Shown here: piece by piece, positions 1 through 7,893 of the stretch
How positions within the stretch are numbered: position 1 is the stretch's first letter
Layout: each line of letters starts with the position of its first letter
DNA from: UBA10906 sp049296695
GTDB lineage: Bacteria > Pseudomonadota > Gammaproteobacteria > Methylococcales > Methylomonadaceae
DNA length: 25,944 bases
Direction of reading: 5' to 3'
Assembly: GCA_049296695.1 (NCBI GenBank)
Contig: JBAQSX010000034.1
Span: forward strand, 1-25,944
The notes under the pieces: generated by a model
Databases searched by the model: none
Seen by the model: the letters and a program-made list of their open reading frames with translations, nothing else
Told to the model about the DNA's origin: nothing
Program-made: the position numbers and the translations under genes

Positions 1-448
1 TCACCGACATAAATTTAGAATCAATAGGAATAATTCTATCAATAACGACTTTAACTTTACCGATTTTTTCTAATCGAATGCTGTTATCTTTTAAACTAAA
101 CTTTTGATTAGGTAATCGGAAACTTTGGTTATTATTTCTTTTTTTAAACGCAGGTCTGCCGATTTTTTTCTTTCTCGTTTTAGAAAAATAATTCTTTTTA
201 AAGGTTTTGAAATCCATTTCTTTTTGTTGCAAAGCCGCCGCACTTATTTCTTGCAACCATTCAAATTTTTTTCTAAGTTCTGTTGAGGTTAAAGGTTGTT
301 CTTGCTCAGTTAAATTTGTATCATATTTATTAAATATTTCGACATTATGATTCCAAACTACGCGCACACAACCAAACGTTTTATTTAATAAAACTTCTTG
401 TTGTTTAGTCGGATAAATCCGATATTTAAACGCTTTAAGTGTCATCAT
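1..448 (-). CDS. tnpB: TnpB/OrfB of an IS200/IS605-type element, N-terminal part, cut by the window edge
   Basis: Reading the minus strand from an ATG at 448 gives an open frame of 149 codons that runs off the left edge. It begins with the typical TnpB N-terminus, MMTLKAFKYRIYPTKQQEVL followed by a FGCVRVVWNHN segment, and continues with the basic linker KKIGRPAFKKR and a QSFRLPNQKF segment, all characteristic of the OrfB/TnpB N-terminal and wedge-like regions. TnpB is an RNA-guided endonuclease encoded by these transposons and acts with a guide RNA made at the element's 3' end. The RuvC-like catalytic part and the 3' end lie outside the window, so it cannot be judged whether the gene is intact. 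A second ATG at 445 is an equally possible start. No TnpA transposase is seen beside it, which fits a tnpB-only (IS1341-like) arrangement, but one could lie outside the window. Confidence 0.85.
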   Translation of the reverse strand, partial: MMTLKAFKYRIYPTKQQEVLLNKTFGCVRVVWNHNVEIFNKYDTNLTEQEQPLTSTELRKKFEWLQEISAAALQQKEMDFKTFKKNYFSKTRKKKIGRPAFKKRNNNQSFRLPNQKFSLKDNSIRLEKIGKVKVVIDRIIPIDSKFMSV

Positions 449-841
449 TATTATGTAGATTAATAAAATACAACGGTGGTTTATAGTTTGTCGCAGTAGC
501 TTTTTAAAACTTTACGTCTTTTTAACGGTATACTTTTCTATATTTTTCTATACTTTATACAAAAGAATAACATACTAATGACTCTGTAATAAGCTAAAAT
601 CTATTTTAACTATTACCAATGCGTTATAAATGCAGATTTTGTCATTAAACCTCCACATTATTGTCATTTTATTTTCATCAAAAAGACACGAAACTGACAC
701 CTTTGACCGCTACACTGCGCGTCACTTTAGTAACCGCTTAGCCACACTTAAATTAATTCTCTCCCCTCTTAATTTAAGTTATAACGCTAAGCCGTTACCT
801 TTTTATTTCAGTGACTTTAGCTTAAAGCTCGATGGAAATTT
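449..841. other. AT-rich intergenic region between tnpB and olsB
   Basis: No convincing gene is present. The region should hold the left end of the tnpB element and the promoter of the divergent olsB gene. A T-rich stretch at about 529-562 has repeated TTTCTATA-like units flanked by TATAC, and a similar ACTTTTCTAT string occurs inside the transposase remnant near 9690. A small frame (630-845) overlaps the olsB start by ATGA but has no recognisable content and is not called. Confidence 0.5.
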
Positions 842-1627
842 ATGAAAACGATAACAGTACAAAGACCTGCTAATTCAGCTAAAAAATTAGAATGTTTTTT
901 AGCAAATACCCCAGAATTAATTAAAGAAGCCCAAGCTTTGCGTTATCGCGTTTTTGCTCAAGAAATGGGTGCAAAACTCAAATCTGAAAACGAAGGTTTA
1001 GATTATGATGAAGTCGATGCTTATTGCGATCATTTAATTGTTTATGATAATAGCCAAGGCAAAATCGTAGGTTATACCCGTTTATTAAATCAACAACAAG
1101 CAAAGCGTTTAGGTCGTTTTTATTCACAAGATGAATTTGATTTAAATCCAATTCTAGCCTTAGACGGTAATTTCTTAGAAATTGGTCGTACTTGTGTTGA
1201 CCCTAATTATCGTGGCGGCGCAGTATTAACGACATTATGGTCAGCATTAGTTCAATATGCCCTAGAGGGCGGTTTTAATTATTTATTAGGATGCGCCAGT
1301 ATTACCCCCGGCCCTAGCGGTTTTGCGGTTAATGCGGTGTATCGCGCCATTGATGAAGCCAATATCGCGCCTACTAATTTGCAAGTTAAACCTTTAATTC
1401 CCGTACCAGCAGAATTACATTGTTTGCGTGATGAATCAGGTATTCCACCTTTATTAAAAGCCTATTTACGTTTTGGCGCGTTAGTGTGTGGCGAACCTTA
1501 TTGGGATAAAGATTTTAATTGCATGGATTTATTAATGCTATTGCCCTTAAATCAATTAAAAGAACGCTACAGCAGACATTATATGAGAGGCTATGAAAGC
1601 AGTAATGAATTTTCGGCTACTTTATAA
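842..1627 (+). CDS. olsB: GNAT-fold L-ornithine N-alpha-acyltransferase (OlsB-like)
   Basis: The 261-residue product resembles the OlsB / hemolysin-like N-acyltransferase family, which transfers a 3-hydroxyacyl chain from acyl carrier protein to ornithine to make lyso-ornithine lipid. Visible family features are the N-terminal ALRYRVFAQEMGA segment, the DEVDAYCDHLIVYD segment, the central FLEIGRTCVDPNYRGG motif (strand plus acyl-CoA/ACP loop of the GNAT fold) and YLLGCASI. The length is normal for the family. It overlaps the following acyltransferase gene by 35 bp; this pairing with a PlsC-type enzyme is the classic olsBA layout and supports a role in ornithine-lipid synthesis, a phosphorus-free membrane lipid. 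The ribosome binding site is weak (GGAAA just upstream). Substrate specificity is inferred from family and context. Confidence 0.8.
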   Translation: MKTITVQRPANSAKKLECFLANTPELIKEAQALRYRVFAQEMGAKLKSENEGLDYDEVDAYCDHLIVYDNSQGKIVGYTRLLNQQQAKRLGRFYSQDEFDLNPILALDGNFLEIGRTCVDPNYRGGAVLTTLWSALVQYALEGGFNYLLGCASITPGPSGFAVNAVYRAIDEANIAPTNLQVKPLIPVPAELHCLRDESGIPPLLKAYLRFGALVCGEPYWDKDFNCMDLLMLLPLNQLKERYSRHYMRGYESSNEFSATL

Positions 1628-2348
1628 ATTAGTTTTTATTGTTTTACTGTTTAGTAGCGGTTTGATTATTGCAGGGATTATCTTTCCATTAATTAGCTTA
1701 ATTTGCTCAGTTAATGCTGCTAAAAGCTATAAGGATTATTTAAAAACGCTGTGGTTAAAAGTATTTAGTATAATTGTCGCTTTACGCATTACTAAAATAG
1801 GTCAATTACCTAGCCAAAATGTCTTATTAGTCAGCAACCATATTTCGTGGCTTGATATTATTGTCATTGGACAGTTTTTACCTGCTTATTTTGTAGCTAA
1901 AAGTGATATTTTAAACTGGCCTATTATTGGTTATTTAGCACGGCAAGGCGGTACTATTTTTATTCGTCGTGGTGATAAACAACATATTTTAGCCACCTCA
2001 GAAAAAATGCTGGGTTTATTAAAACAACAGAGCAATATTATTGCTTTTCCTGAAGGCACAACCACCTCAGGTGAAACGGTTTTAAATTTTCATGCTTCAT
2101 TATTTCAACCCGCCTTATTAACTCAATCTTTAGTACAACCTGTGGTAATTCAATATACAGGTTTAGCAAAGCAAACTGCACCTTTTATTGGTGATGATGA
2201 ATTTGCGAGTCATTTATTAAAAATGCTGAAATTAAAAACTATTGATGTTCAATTGAGTTTTCTCTCCCCTATTGAGACTGTTGGTAAAACACGTCAAGCA
2301 GTCTGTCATCAAAGCCATGCTCTAATTACTGAGCAATTAAATAATTGA
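1593..2348 (+). CDS. olsA: PlsC-family O-acyltransferase (OlsA-like)
   Basis: A 251-residue 1-acyl-glycerol-3-phosphate acyltransferase-family protein. It has an N-terminal hydrophobic membrane segment (about residues 8-38), the acyltransferase motif SNHISWLDI (catalytic His and Asp of HX4D), a VAKSDILNWPIIGYLARQGG segment and the substrate-binding motif FPEGTTTSGE. Next to olsB the likely reaction is acylation of lyso-ornithine lipid, although some OlsA enzymes also make phosphatidic acid. The start at 1593 lies inside olsB, giving translational coupling. An AGAGG at 1586-1590 is only two bases from this ATG, so the in-frame ATG at 1605 is a possible alternative start. Confidence 0.78.
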   Translation: MKAVMNFRLLYKLVFIVLLFSSGLIIAGIIFPLISLICSVNAAKSYKDYLKTLWLKVFSIIVALRITKIGQLPSQNVLLVSNHISWLDIIVIGQFLPAYFVAKSDILNWPIIGYLARQGGTIFIRRGDKQHILATSEKMLGLLKQQSNIIAFPEGTTTSGETVLNFHASLFQPALLTQSLVQPVVIQYTGLAKQTAPFIGDDEFASHLLKMLKLKTIDVQLSFLSPIETVGKTRQAVCHQSHALITEQLNN

Positions 2349-2351
2349 TAA

Positions 2352-2461
2352 TGTAGGGGCGACATTATTCGCCCTTACTCGTTTTGAAATGACACGGTGT
2401 TTATCAATGTAGGGGCAAATCATATTTGCCCTTCATAACATACGGTTGCATAAGGGCGAAT
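2352..2461. repeat. Cluster of GTAGGGGC-type hairpin repeats between convergent genes
   Basis: Two related units, both starting TGTAGGGGC, lie between olsA and mltB. The first forms GGGCGA/TCGCCC (2357-2374). The second is a perfect 8-bp GGGCAAAT/ATTTGCCC stem with a CAT loop (2413-2431). A half-unit TAAGGGCGAAT at 2451-2461 is the exact inverse of ATTCGCCCTTA at 2367-2377. Similar units are dispersed in several filamentous bacteria. Here they sit where both converging transcripts should end, so a terminator-like role is plausible but unproven. Confidence 0.7.
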
Positions 2462-2472
2462 ATCAATTACTC

Positions 2473-3477
2473 TTAATACGCCGCTTTTAATTCACGACTG
2501 AGTTGAAAAACCGCCATTGCATATAATGGACTGTGATTATATCGGGTAATCACATAAAAATTATCCAACGTCGCCCATAATTCATTATCTAAAGCCAGTA
2601 ATTTAACAGCGGTATTATCAGGCAAAGATTCTTTAATACTAATATTGAACTGCTTTAATTGGGCAATAGTAGCATTAGGTTTTAAATCAGCATTGAATAA
2701 TGACTTATAACTTTCACCTTGTGCTATAGCATTAAAAGCAATAGGTTGACCGATTTGCCAATGAAATTGTTTAAAATAATTAGCCACACTGGCAATGGCA
2801 TCATCGGGATTTTGCCAAATATCACGGTAATTATCTTTATTAAAATCCACTGAATAATGGCGATAACTACTGGGCATAAACTGAGGAATACCCATTGCCC
2901 CCGCATAAGAACCTGTCGGATTTAAAGGATTAATTTTTTCTTCTCTGCATAATACTAAAAACTGCGCTAATTCTGCACTAAAAAATTCACTGCGCGCAGG
3001 ATAGGCAAAAGCTAAAGTATTTAAAGCATCAATAACGCGATAATTCCCCGTATGTTTACCATAACTGGTTTCAACGCCAATAATAGCCACTATTATTTCT
3101 GCTGGGACACCGTAGTATTTTTCAACCTTAATTAAAGTTTGTTCGTGTTCATGCCAAAATTGAACACCCGCATTAATACGCTCTAGTTTTATAAAAATAG
3201 CACGGTATTTAGACCATGTTAAACTTTCAGCGGGTTTACTGATTTTTTGTAATATATCGTCTTTAATGTCGGCTTGGGCTAACAGGGTTTTTAATTGTGT
3301 TTCATTAAAATGATATTTTGTCACCATAGTATTAATAAAAGTATCTACTGCTGAATTATCTTTAATAACCGTGCTAGAACAAGCTGTTAATAATAATAAA
3401 AACAATGACGCGGCGCGTCTGACACTGCATTGCCACGCGGCGCGTGGCAACGAGAATAATAATAATAATTTATTCAT
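2473..3477 (-). CDS. mltB: Membrane-bound lytic murein transglycosylase B
   Basis: A 334-residue outer-membrane lipoprotein that cleaves the MurNAc-GlcNAc bond of peptidoglycan, forming 1,6-anhydro-MurNAc. The lipobox LTAC puts the lipidated cysteine at residue 33. The catalytic glutamate is E136 in IIGVETSYGKHTG, and the family motif GAMGIPQFMPSSY follows, then FNKDNYRDIW and DAIASVANYF. Its start overlaps the rodA stop by four bases (ATGA), making it the last gene of a mrdA-mrdB-mltB operon; pairing a lytic enzyme with the elongation synthase is sensible. Oddly, the hydrophobic signal-peptide core is split by a 15-residue arginine-rich stretch (about residues 9-23) encoded by a GC-rich palindromic insertion. 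Confidence 0.92.
   Translation of the reverse strand: MNKLLLLFSLPRAAWQCSVRRAASLFLLLLTACSSTVIKDNSAVDTFINTMVTKYHFNETQLKTLLAQADIKDDILQKISKPAESLTWSKYRAIFIKLERINAGVQFWHEHEQTLIKVEKYYGVPAEIIVAIIGVETSYGKHTGNYRVIDALNTLAFAYPARSEFFSAELAQFLVLCREEKINPLNPTGSYAGAMGIPQFMPSSYRHYSVDFNKDNYRDIWQNPDDAIASVANYFKQFHWQIGQPIAFNAIAQGESYKSLFNADLKPNATIAQLKQFNISIKESLPDNTAVKLLALDNELWATLDNFYVITRYNHSPLYAMAVFQLSRELKAAY
3403..3453. repeat. GC-rich palindromic insertion inside the mltB signal-peptide coding region
   Basis: Two palindromes sharing the core ACGCGGCGCGT lie 10 bp apart: 3407-3419 (6-bp arms around a central G) and 3430-3450 (10-bp arms around a central G). They are flanked by CAATGA (3403-3408) and CAACGA (3448-3453), which look like an imperfect target duplication 45 bp apart, so the insertion adds exactly 15 codons. 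Removing it restores an uninterrupted leucine-rich signal peptide. Its GC content is far above the surrounding AT-rich DNA. Confidence 0.7.
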
Positions 3478-4604
3478 CGGGGTAAAAACTTTTTATGGGT
3501 ATGAATCGACATTAAAATACCAAAACCTGATAACAACGTTACAATAGAAGTCCCGCCATAACTAATTAACGGTAATGGTACACCCACCACAGGTAATACC
3601 CCGATTACCATGCCGATATTAACAAACACATAGACAAAAAAAGTAAACGATAAACTACTGGCTAGTAATCTGCAATAACTGTCTTTGGCTTGTGAGGCAA
3701 TATATAAACATCGCCAAATAATTAACAGATATAAAACTAATAAACCAAGACAGCCAAATAAACCGAATTCTTCGGCAAATACCGCAAAAATAAAATCAGT
3801 TGAACTTTCGGGTAAAAAATCAAATTCCGATTGGGTACTCCCCAGCCAACCTTTACCATAAACCCCACCTGAACCAATCGCGATTTTAGATTGAATAATA
3901 TGATAACCACGCCCTAATGGGTCGGCTTCTGGATTTAAAAAAGTTAATACTCTATCGCGTTGATAGCCGTGCATAAAATGCCATAAAACGGGGGCTAGGC
4001 TGGCTAATAAAGTAGCAATAGACAGCATAAACTTCCACGATAACCCAGCAAAAAATAATACTGCGCCACCTGAGCTGGCAACTAATATCGCCGTGCCTAA
4101 ATCGGGTTGTTTGGCAATTAATAAAGTGGGTACGGCAATTAAAATGGCGGCAATTAATAATTGCAAAGCGCGAGGTGGCAGAGGATGTTCTGATAAATAC
4201 CACGCAATCATCATTGGCGTGGTAATTTTAATCATTTCTGAGGGTTGAAATCGAAATATGCCCAAATCTAACCAGCGTTGCGCCCCTTTACCAATCTGCC
4301 CCATTAATAAAACCATTAATAATAAAAACACCCCCACGGCAAATAATATCGCTGAATAACGTTTAAATTGATTAGGCTCAACGTGCGCTAATACTGTCAT
4401 TAATGCCATTGCCAAACCCACGCGTGCCGCTTGACGCATTAATACCCCCATATCTTGTCCACCCGCGCTATAAAGAATCACAAAACTCAATGAAGCGGTG
4501 AGCATTAACATAATGAATAAGGGAATATCAATATGTAATCTTCGCAGTATTGTGCCAATTAATGACGGGGGTTCAAAATGTTCGTGGCGAATTTCAGTCT
4601 TCAT
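3474..4604 (-). CDS. mrdB: RodA (MrdB), SEDS peptidoglycan glycosyltransferase for cell elongation
   Basis: A 376-residue polytopic membrane protein of the SEDS family (FtsW/RodA/SpoVE). Family signatures seen are RWLDLGIFRFQPSEMIKI, KQPDLGTAILV, LTFLNPEADPLGRGYHIIQS, GSGGVYGKGW, the catalytic-region FLPESSTDFIFAVFAEEFG, and VVGVPLPLISYGGTS near the end. The length is typical. It polymerises lipid II together with its partner PBP2, encoded immediately upstream; the two genes overlap by 11 bp, and its stop overlaps the mltB start. This is the standard rod-shape (elongasome) pair. Confidence 0.96.
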   Translation of the reverse strand: MKTEIRHEHFEPPSLIGTILRRLHIDIPLFIMLMLTASLSFVILYSAGGQDMGVLMRQAARVGLAMALMTVLAHVEPNQFKRYSAILFAVGVFLLLMVLLMGQIGKGAQRWLDLGIFRFQPSEMIKITTPMMIAWYLSEHPLPPRALQLLIAAILIAVPTLLIAKQPDLGTAILVASSGGAVLFFAGLSWKFMLSIATLLASLAPVLWHFMHGYQRDRVLTFLNPEADPLGRGYHIIQSKIAIGSGGVYGKGWLGSTQSEFDFLPESSTDFIFAVFAEEFGLFGCLGLLVLYLLIIWRCLYIASQAKDSYCRLLASSLSFTFFVYVFVNIGMVIGVLPVVGVPLPLISYGGTSIVTLLSGFGILMSIHTHKKFLPR

Positions 4605-6438
4605 GATTTTCCTTTAAATACTGATCGATAACTTGAGCGGCAATGGGCGCGGCAACTGAGCCACCATGACCACCATTTTCTACTACCACGGCAACTGCAA
4701 TTCTGGGATTTTCAGCGGGTGCAAATGAAATAAATAAGGCATGATCGCGTAATTTAAAATCAATGGCATTTTCATTATATTTAGCGTTTTGTTTAATATT
4801 AAATACCTGTGCTGTGCCTGTTTTTCCTGCAATATGATAATTTAAATGTTTAGCAATGCCTTTAGCTGTGCCATAAGAGCTGTGAACTACATTAACCATA
4901 GCTGAAACCACGCTCTCAATATTATCGGCTTTTAATGGAATTAATTCTTTACTAGGGGTATGCGCACTATAAGTTTCATTAGCAGTGACAATTTTATCAA
5001 CTAAATAAGGGGTGACTACTTTGCCGCGATTGGCTAGTGTGGCAGTGGCTCTGGCTAATTGTAGTGGCGTTACTTGATTATAACCTTGTCCAATACCTGT
5101 AATTAAAGTTTCACCGGGAAACCACGCTTTATGTTTTAAATTATTTTTCCATTCGCGTGAGGGTAATAAACCTGATTTTTCATTAACTAAATCAATGCCT
5201 GTTTTTTCACCAAAACCAAAACGTTGTAAAAAATCGTGAATATGATCAATACCTAAAGTGCCAGATAAGCGATAAAAATAAACGTCACAGGATTCTGCCA
5301 CGGCTTTATTTAAATCAACCGAGCCATGTCCTGTTTTTTTCCAATCGCGGTATTTATGCGAGACATTGGGTAATTGATAATACCCCTGACAAAGTAATTT
5401 TTGATGTGCAGTAATGGCGTTATATTCTAATCCCGCTAATGCCACAAAAGGTTTTACGGTAGAACCCGGTGGATATAAACCACGCAAAGCACGATTATAT
5501 AAAGGTTGATCTTCTGAGGTTTGCAAGGCTTTATATAAATTATTAGGAATACCACTGACAAAAGGATTCGGATCAAATCCCGGTCTACTGGTAAATACTA
5601 ATACGCCGCCTGTTTTAACTTCAATGGCAACCACCGCGCCATTATAACCTCTTAACGCTTGATAGGCGGTTTTTTGCAAACCCATATCTAAGGTTAAATA
5701 TAAATTAGAACCTTCTATGGGGTCAGTTTCATTAATGGTATTTAAAGGCCGCGCTTGCACATTGGTTTCTATTTCAGCATAACCTGTTTTACCATGTAAT
5801 TGTTTTTCATAAGCGCGTTCAATACCTAATTTACCAATATAAGTTGAACCTTGATATTCTGAGGCGGGTAATTCTTTAAATTCACTTTCATTAATACGTC
5901 CCACATAACCCACGACATGCCCTGTTAAATCACCATAAGGATAACGTCTCACTAATTGAGTATGAATATCAACACCCGGAAAATAAGGACGCATTACCGC
6001 AAATTTAGCCAATTCTTCATCGCTCATACTCAATAATAAAGGGGTACTGGTAAAACGTTTTTGGCGTTTGCGTTGGCGTTGGAATTGTTCTATTTTTTCT
6101 TCGGGGATATTTAATAATTGTTGCAAACGTTTTAGCGTGTCCTCCATGTCTTTTATTTTTTCGGGAATAATGTCTAATCCATAAGACGGCTCATTTTCTG
6201 CCAAAATATTACCATGACGGTCATAAATCATGCCGCGTGCTGGTACAGTTGGAAATATTTTTACGCTATTATCTTTTGCTAGTGAGGCATAATGTTCGTG
6301 TCCGACTATTTGTAAATAAATAAGTCGCGTGACTAAACTAGCTGTTAATAATAAGATAATAATAAAGGCAGTTAAAATTCGATTAAAAAATAATCGCTGT
6401 TCGGCTAGCGTGTCTTGAATGGAATGAATACGCGACAT
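4594..6438 (-). CDS. mrdA: Penicillin-binding protein 2, elongation transpeptidase
   Basis: A 614-residue class B PBP that crosslinks lateral-wall peptidoglycan. It has an N-terminal membrane anchor (about residues 20-45), a dimerisation/pedestal region beginning at VPARGMIYDRHGNILAENEP, and a C-terminal transpeptidase domain with the active serine S326 in PPGSTVKPF, the second motif SCD at 383-385 and KTGT at 539-542. Its length is close to typical PBP2. It is first in the mrdA-mrdB-mltB operon. No strong Shine-Dalgarno precedes the start, which is chosen by fit to the family N-terminus (an AEQRLFFNR segment precedes the anchor). Confidence 0.96.
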   Translation of the reverse strand: MSRIHSIQDTLAEQRLFFNRILTAFIIILLLTASLVTRLIYLQIVGHEHYASLAKDNSVKIFPTVPARGMIYDRHGNILAENEPSYGLDIIPEKIKDMEDTLKRLQQLLNIPEEKIEQFQRQRKRQKRFTSTPLLLSMSDEELAKFAVMRPYFPGVDIHTQLVRRYPYGDLTGHVVGYVGRINESEFKELPASEYQGSTYIGKLGIERAYEKQLHGKTGYAEIETNVQARPLNTINETDPIEGSNLYLTLDMGLQKTAYQALRGYNGAVVAIEVKTGGVLVFTSRPGFDPNPFVSGIPNNLYKALQTSEDQPLYNRALRGLYPPGSTVKPFVALAGLEYNAITAHQKLLCQGYYQLPNVSHKYRDWKKTGHGSVDLNKAVAESCDVYFYRLSGTLGIDHIHDFLQRFGFGEKTGIDLVNEKSGLLPSREWKNNLKHKAWFPGETLITGIGQGYNQVTPLQLARATATLANRGKVVTPYLVDKIVTANETYSAHTPSKELIPLKADNIESVVSAMVNVVHSSYGTAKGIAKHLNYHIAGKTGTAQVFNIKQNAKYNENAIDFKLRDHALFISFAPAENPRIAVAVVVENGGHGGSVAAPIAAQVIDQYLKENHED

Positions 6439-6456
6439 GGGTGTGGGTTAAATAGA

Positions 6457-6483
6457 CGTATTAATTATTGGCTTATTAATACG
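6457..6483. promoter_or_regulatory. Inverted repeat in the mrdA leader region
   Basis: A perfect 9-bp inverted repeat, CGTATTAAT / ATTAATACG, with a 9-base spacer lies between the toxin gene stop and the mrdA start. On the minus strand it is not followed by a T-run, so it is not an obvious intrinsic terminator. It could be an operator or a weak attenuator; function is unknown. Confidence 0.35.
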
Positions 6484-6525
6484 CTTGTGTTGAGTGATTG
6501 GATGCTATTGAAATAGCGGGTGTTG

Positions 6526-6873
6526 TTAGTTATTAAATAGGAATTTTTTGATATTTTTGTTGATAATATTTAGGGTGTTTTCTTCGCAAATACCTATTAA
6601 TTTAATAAAACGTCTTTTATCAAAAGAGCTAATATGTTTTGTTTTAATTAATGAGTCTTTCATTAATCTATTTTTTGACGTGGATTTTATTAAAATATCC
6701 AATTCGGTAATCGTTGTTAATTGAGATGAAATCGGTACTATTGTTAATAAGTTACTATAATTAATAGTGTCATTGTGTTGAATAATAATTGCAGGACGTG
6801 TTTTTTGATATTCATGTCCAAAACTTGGATCGAAATTAACTAACCCTATTTGTCCTTGACGAAATACTTTCAT
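6526..6873 (-). CDS. MazF/PemK-family toxin, probable endoribonuclease
   Basis: The 115-residue product has the MazF-type N-terminus: GQIGLVNFDPSFGHEYQKTR followed by PAIIIQHND, and then a LLTIVPISSQLT strand. These are the conserved fold elements of MazF/PemK/ChpB toxins, which cut mRNA or tRNA at short motifs and halt growth. The start overlaps the stop of the upstream antitoxin gene by four bases (ATGA), the usual toxin-antitoxin coupling. Cleavage specificity cannot be read from the sequence. The pair sits between the purine-salvage and cell-wall operons and looks like a small mobile insertion. Confidence 0.85.
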   Translation of the reverse strand: MKVFRQGQIGLVNFDPSFGHEYQKTRPAIIIQHNDTINYSNLLTIVPISSQLTTITELDILIKSTSKNRLMKDSLIKTKHISSFDKRRFIKLIGICEENTLNIINKNIKKFLFNN

Positions 6874-7094
6874 AATTCTTCTAAGCTCAAATAATAGTCA
6901 AGCTCTTCTTGATTTAAAAAGTCTTCGGATAAATCATGAATAGCGCAAAGTTCTATATCAGACTCTACTATTTCCGTTTCTTCTTCAAAAGTAACAATTA
7001 CTTTAAATAATGGGTTTTTCTTTTTTATAAATTCTTGTGGACAATATAAATGTCCATCGGATAATAATTGACTGTCAAAAATGGCTTGATTCAT
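6870..7094 (-). CDS. Putative antitoxin of the MazF-type module
   Basis: A small acidic protein of 74 residues from the chosen start (MNQAIFDSQLL). An in-frame ATG at 7109 would add five residues, but AAGAG lies six bases before the 7094 ATG whereas nothing like a ribosome site precedes 7109. The protein is strongly acidic toward the C-terminus (EDFLNQEELDYYLSLEEL), as expected of an antitoxin tail that masks the toxin. I do not recognise a specific DNA-binding fold. The antitoxin assignment rests mainly on position, size and four-base coupling to the MazF-like gene. Confidence 0.65.
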   Translation of the reverse strand: MNQAIFDSQLLSDGHLYCPQEFIKKKNPLFKVIVTFEEETEIVESDIELCAIHDLSEDFLNQEELDYYLSLEEL

Positions 7095-7117
7095 GATAAG
7101 CTCTTTCATTTATTATG

Positions 7118-7144
7118 AGTGGCGCGATAATTTATCACGCCACT
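7118..7144 (-). terminator. Hairpin ending the nagZ-hpt-MTIP transcript
   Basis: AGTGGCG at 7118-7124 pairs with CGCCACT at 7138-7144, with an inner GATA/TATC extension across one mismatch. It lies just downstream of the MTIP stop and before the antitoxin gene, where a terminator is expected. The minus-strand downstream T-run is poor, so the call is moderate. Confidence 0.5.
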
Positions 7145-7152
7145 TAATAACT

Positions 7153-7893
7153 TTATAATAAAGCAATAACAGCTTTTAATAACTCGCCTGTATTTGCCAT
7201 GCCTTTATGTAAATTCTCTTCAATTTCTGCCATGGTAATGTCATGCGCGGTTTTACCGGCAGCCCAATTGGCAACAACTGCCACAGCGGCGTAATCGATT
7301 TCTAATTCACGCGCCAGTGCGGCTTCGGGCATTCCTGTCATGCCCACTAAATCACAACCATCACGTTCCATTTTACGAATTTCCGCGCTGGTTTCTAAAC
7401 GTGGCCCTTGGGTACAGCCATAAGTGCCTCGCGTTTGCACACGAATCACGGCTTTTTCTGCGGCGGTGATTAATAAATGACGCAAGCTTTGGCTATAAGG
7501 ATGGGTAAAATCAATGTGTTGCACCACGGCATCTTTTTCAGCAAAAAAAGTATGCTCACGTCCATAAGTGTAATCAATCAATTGATCGGGAATGGCAATA
7601 TGTGCGGGTGACATTTCAGCGGTAATCCCGCCCACTGCGGCAACGGCGATAATATGTTGTACGCCTAATTGTTTGAGTCCCCAAATATTAGCGCGGTAGT
7701 TAATGTGATGTGGAGCAATTTGGTGTGGATTACCATGACGCGCTAAAAAAATCACTGGTTTGCCTTGCCATTCAGCGGTGACAAAATCCGCTGAAGGTTT
7801 GCCGTAAGGCGTATCTAGGCTTTGACTGCCAATGATATTAAGTGAGCTGAGTTGGGTTAAACCTGTGCCGCCGATAATGGCTAAAGTGGTCAT
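7153..7893 (-). CDS. mtnP: S-methyl-5'-thioinosine phosphorylase (MTAP/PNP family)
   Basis: A 246-residue purine nucleoside phosphorylase-fold enzyme. Family motifs are IIGGTGL at the N-terminus, FLARHGNPHQIAPHHINYRAN (phosphate/substrate region), VAAVGGI, CTQGPRLET and DLVGMTGMPEAALARE. The purine-contact region reads VANWAAGK; the Asn here, rather than the Asp typical of adenosine-specific MTA phosphorylases, fits a 6-oxopurine substrate. The organisation resembles Pseudomonas, where the experimentally known methylthioinosine phosphorylase gene lies beside nagZ. It would release hypoxanthine and methylthioribose-1-phosphate. Its start overlaps the hpt stop by one base (TAATG), and Hpt can use the hypoxanthine, so the pair forms a short salvage route. 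MTA phosphorylase is the alternative. Confidence 0.85.
   Translation of the reverse strand: MTTLAIIGGTGLTQLSSLNIIGSQSLDTPYGKPSADFVTAEWQGKPVIFLARHGNPHQIAPHHINYRANIWGLKQLGVQHIIAVAAVGGITAEMSPAHIAIPDQLIDYTYGREHTFFAEKDAVVQHIDFTHPYSQSLRHLLITAAEKAVIRVQTRGTYGCTQGPRLETSAEIRKMERDGCDLVGMTGMPEAALARELEIDYAAVAVVANWAAGKTAHDITMAEIEENLHKGMANTGELLKAVIALL

Noticed and set aside
630..845. 71-codon frame overlapping the olsB start by ATGA
   Set aside because: No ribosome site, no signal peptide or known motif; residue composition looks like chance translation of the olsB upstream region.
2351..2461. Possible CRISPR array from repeated GTAGGGGC units
   Set aside because: Only two units, each a self-complementary hairpin with no regular spacers and no cas genes nearby.
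3474..4604. mrdB as ftsW (division) rather than rodA
   Set aside because: Its immediate neighbour is the elongation transpeptidase PBP2, with overlapping genes, and no division genes are nearby.
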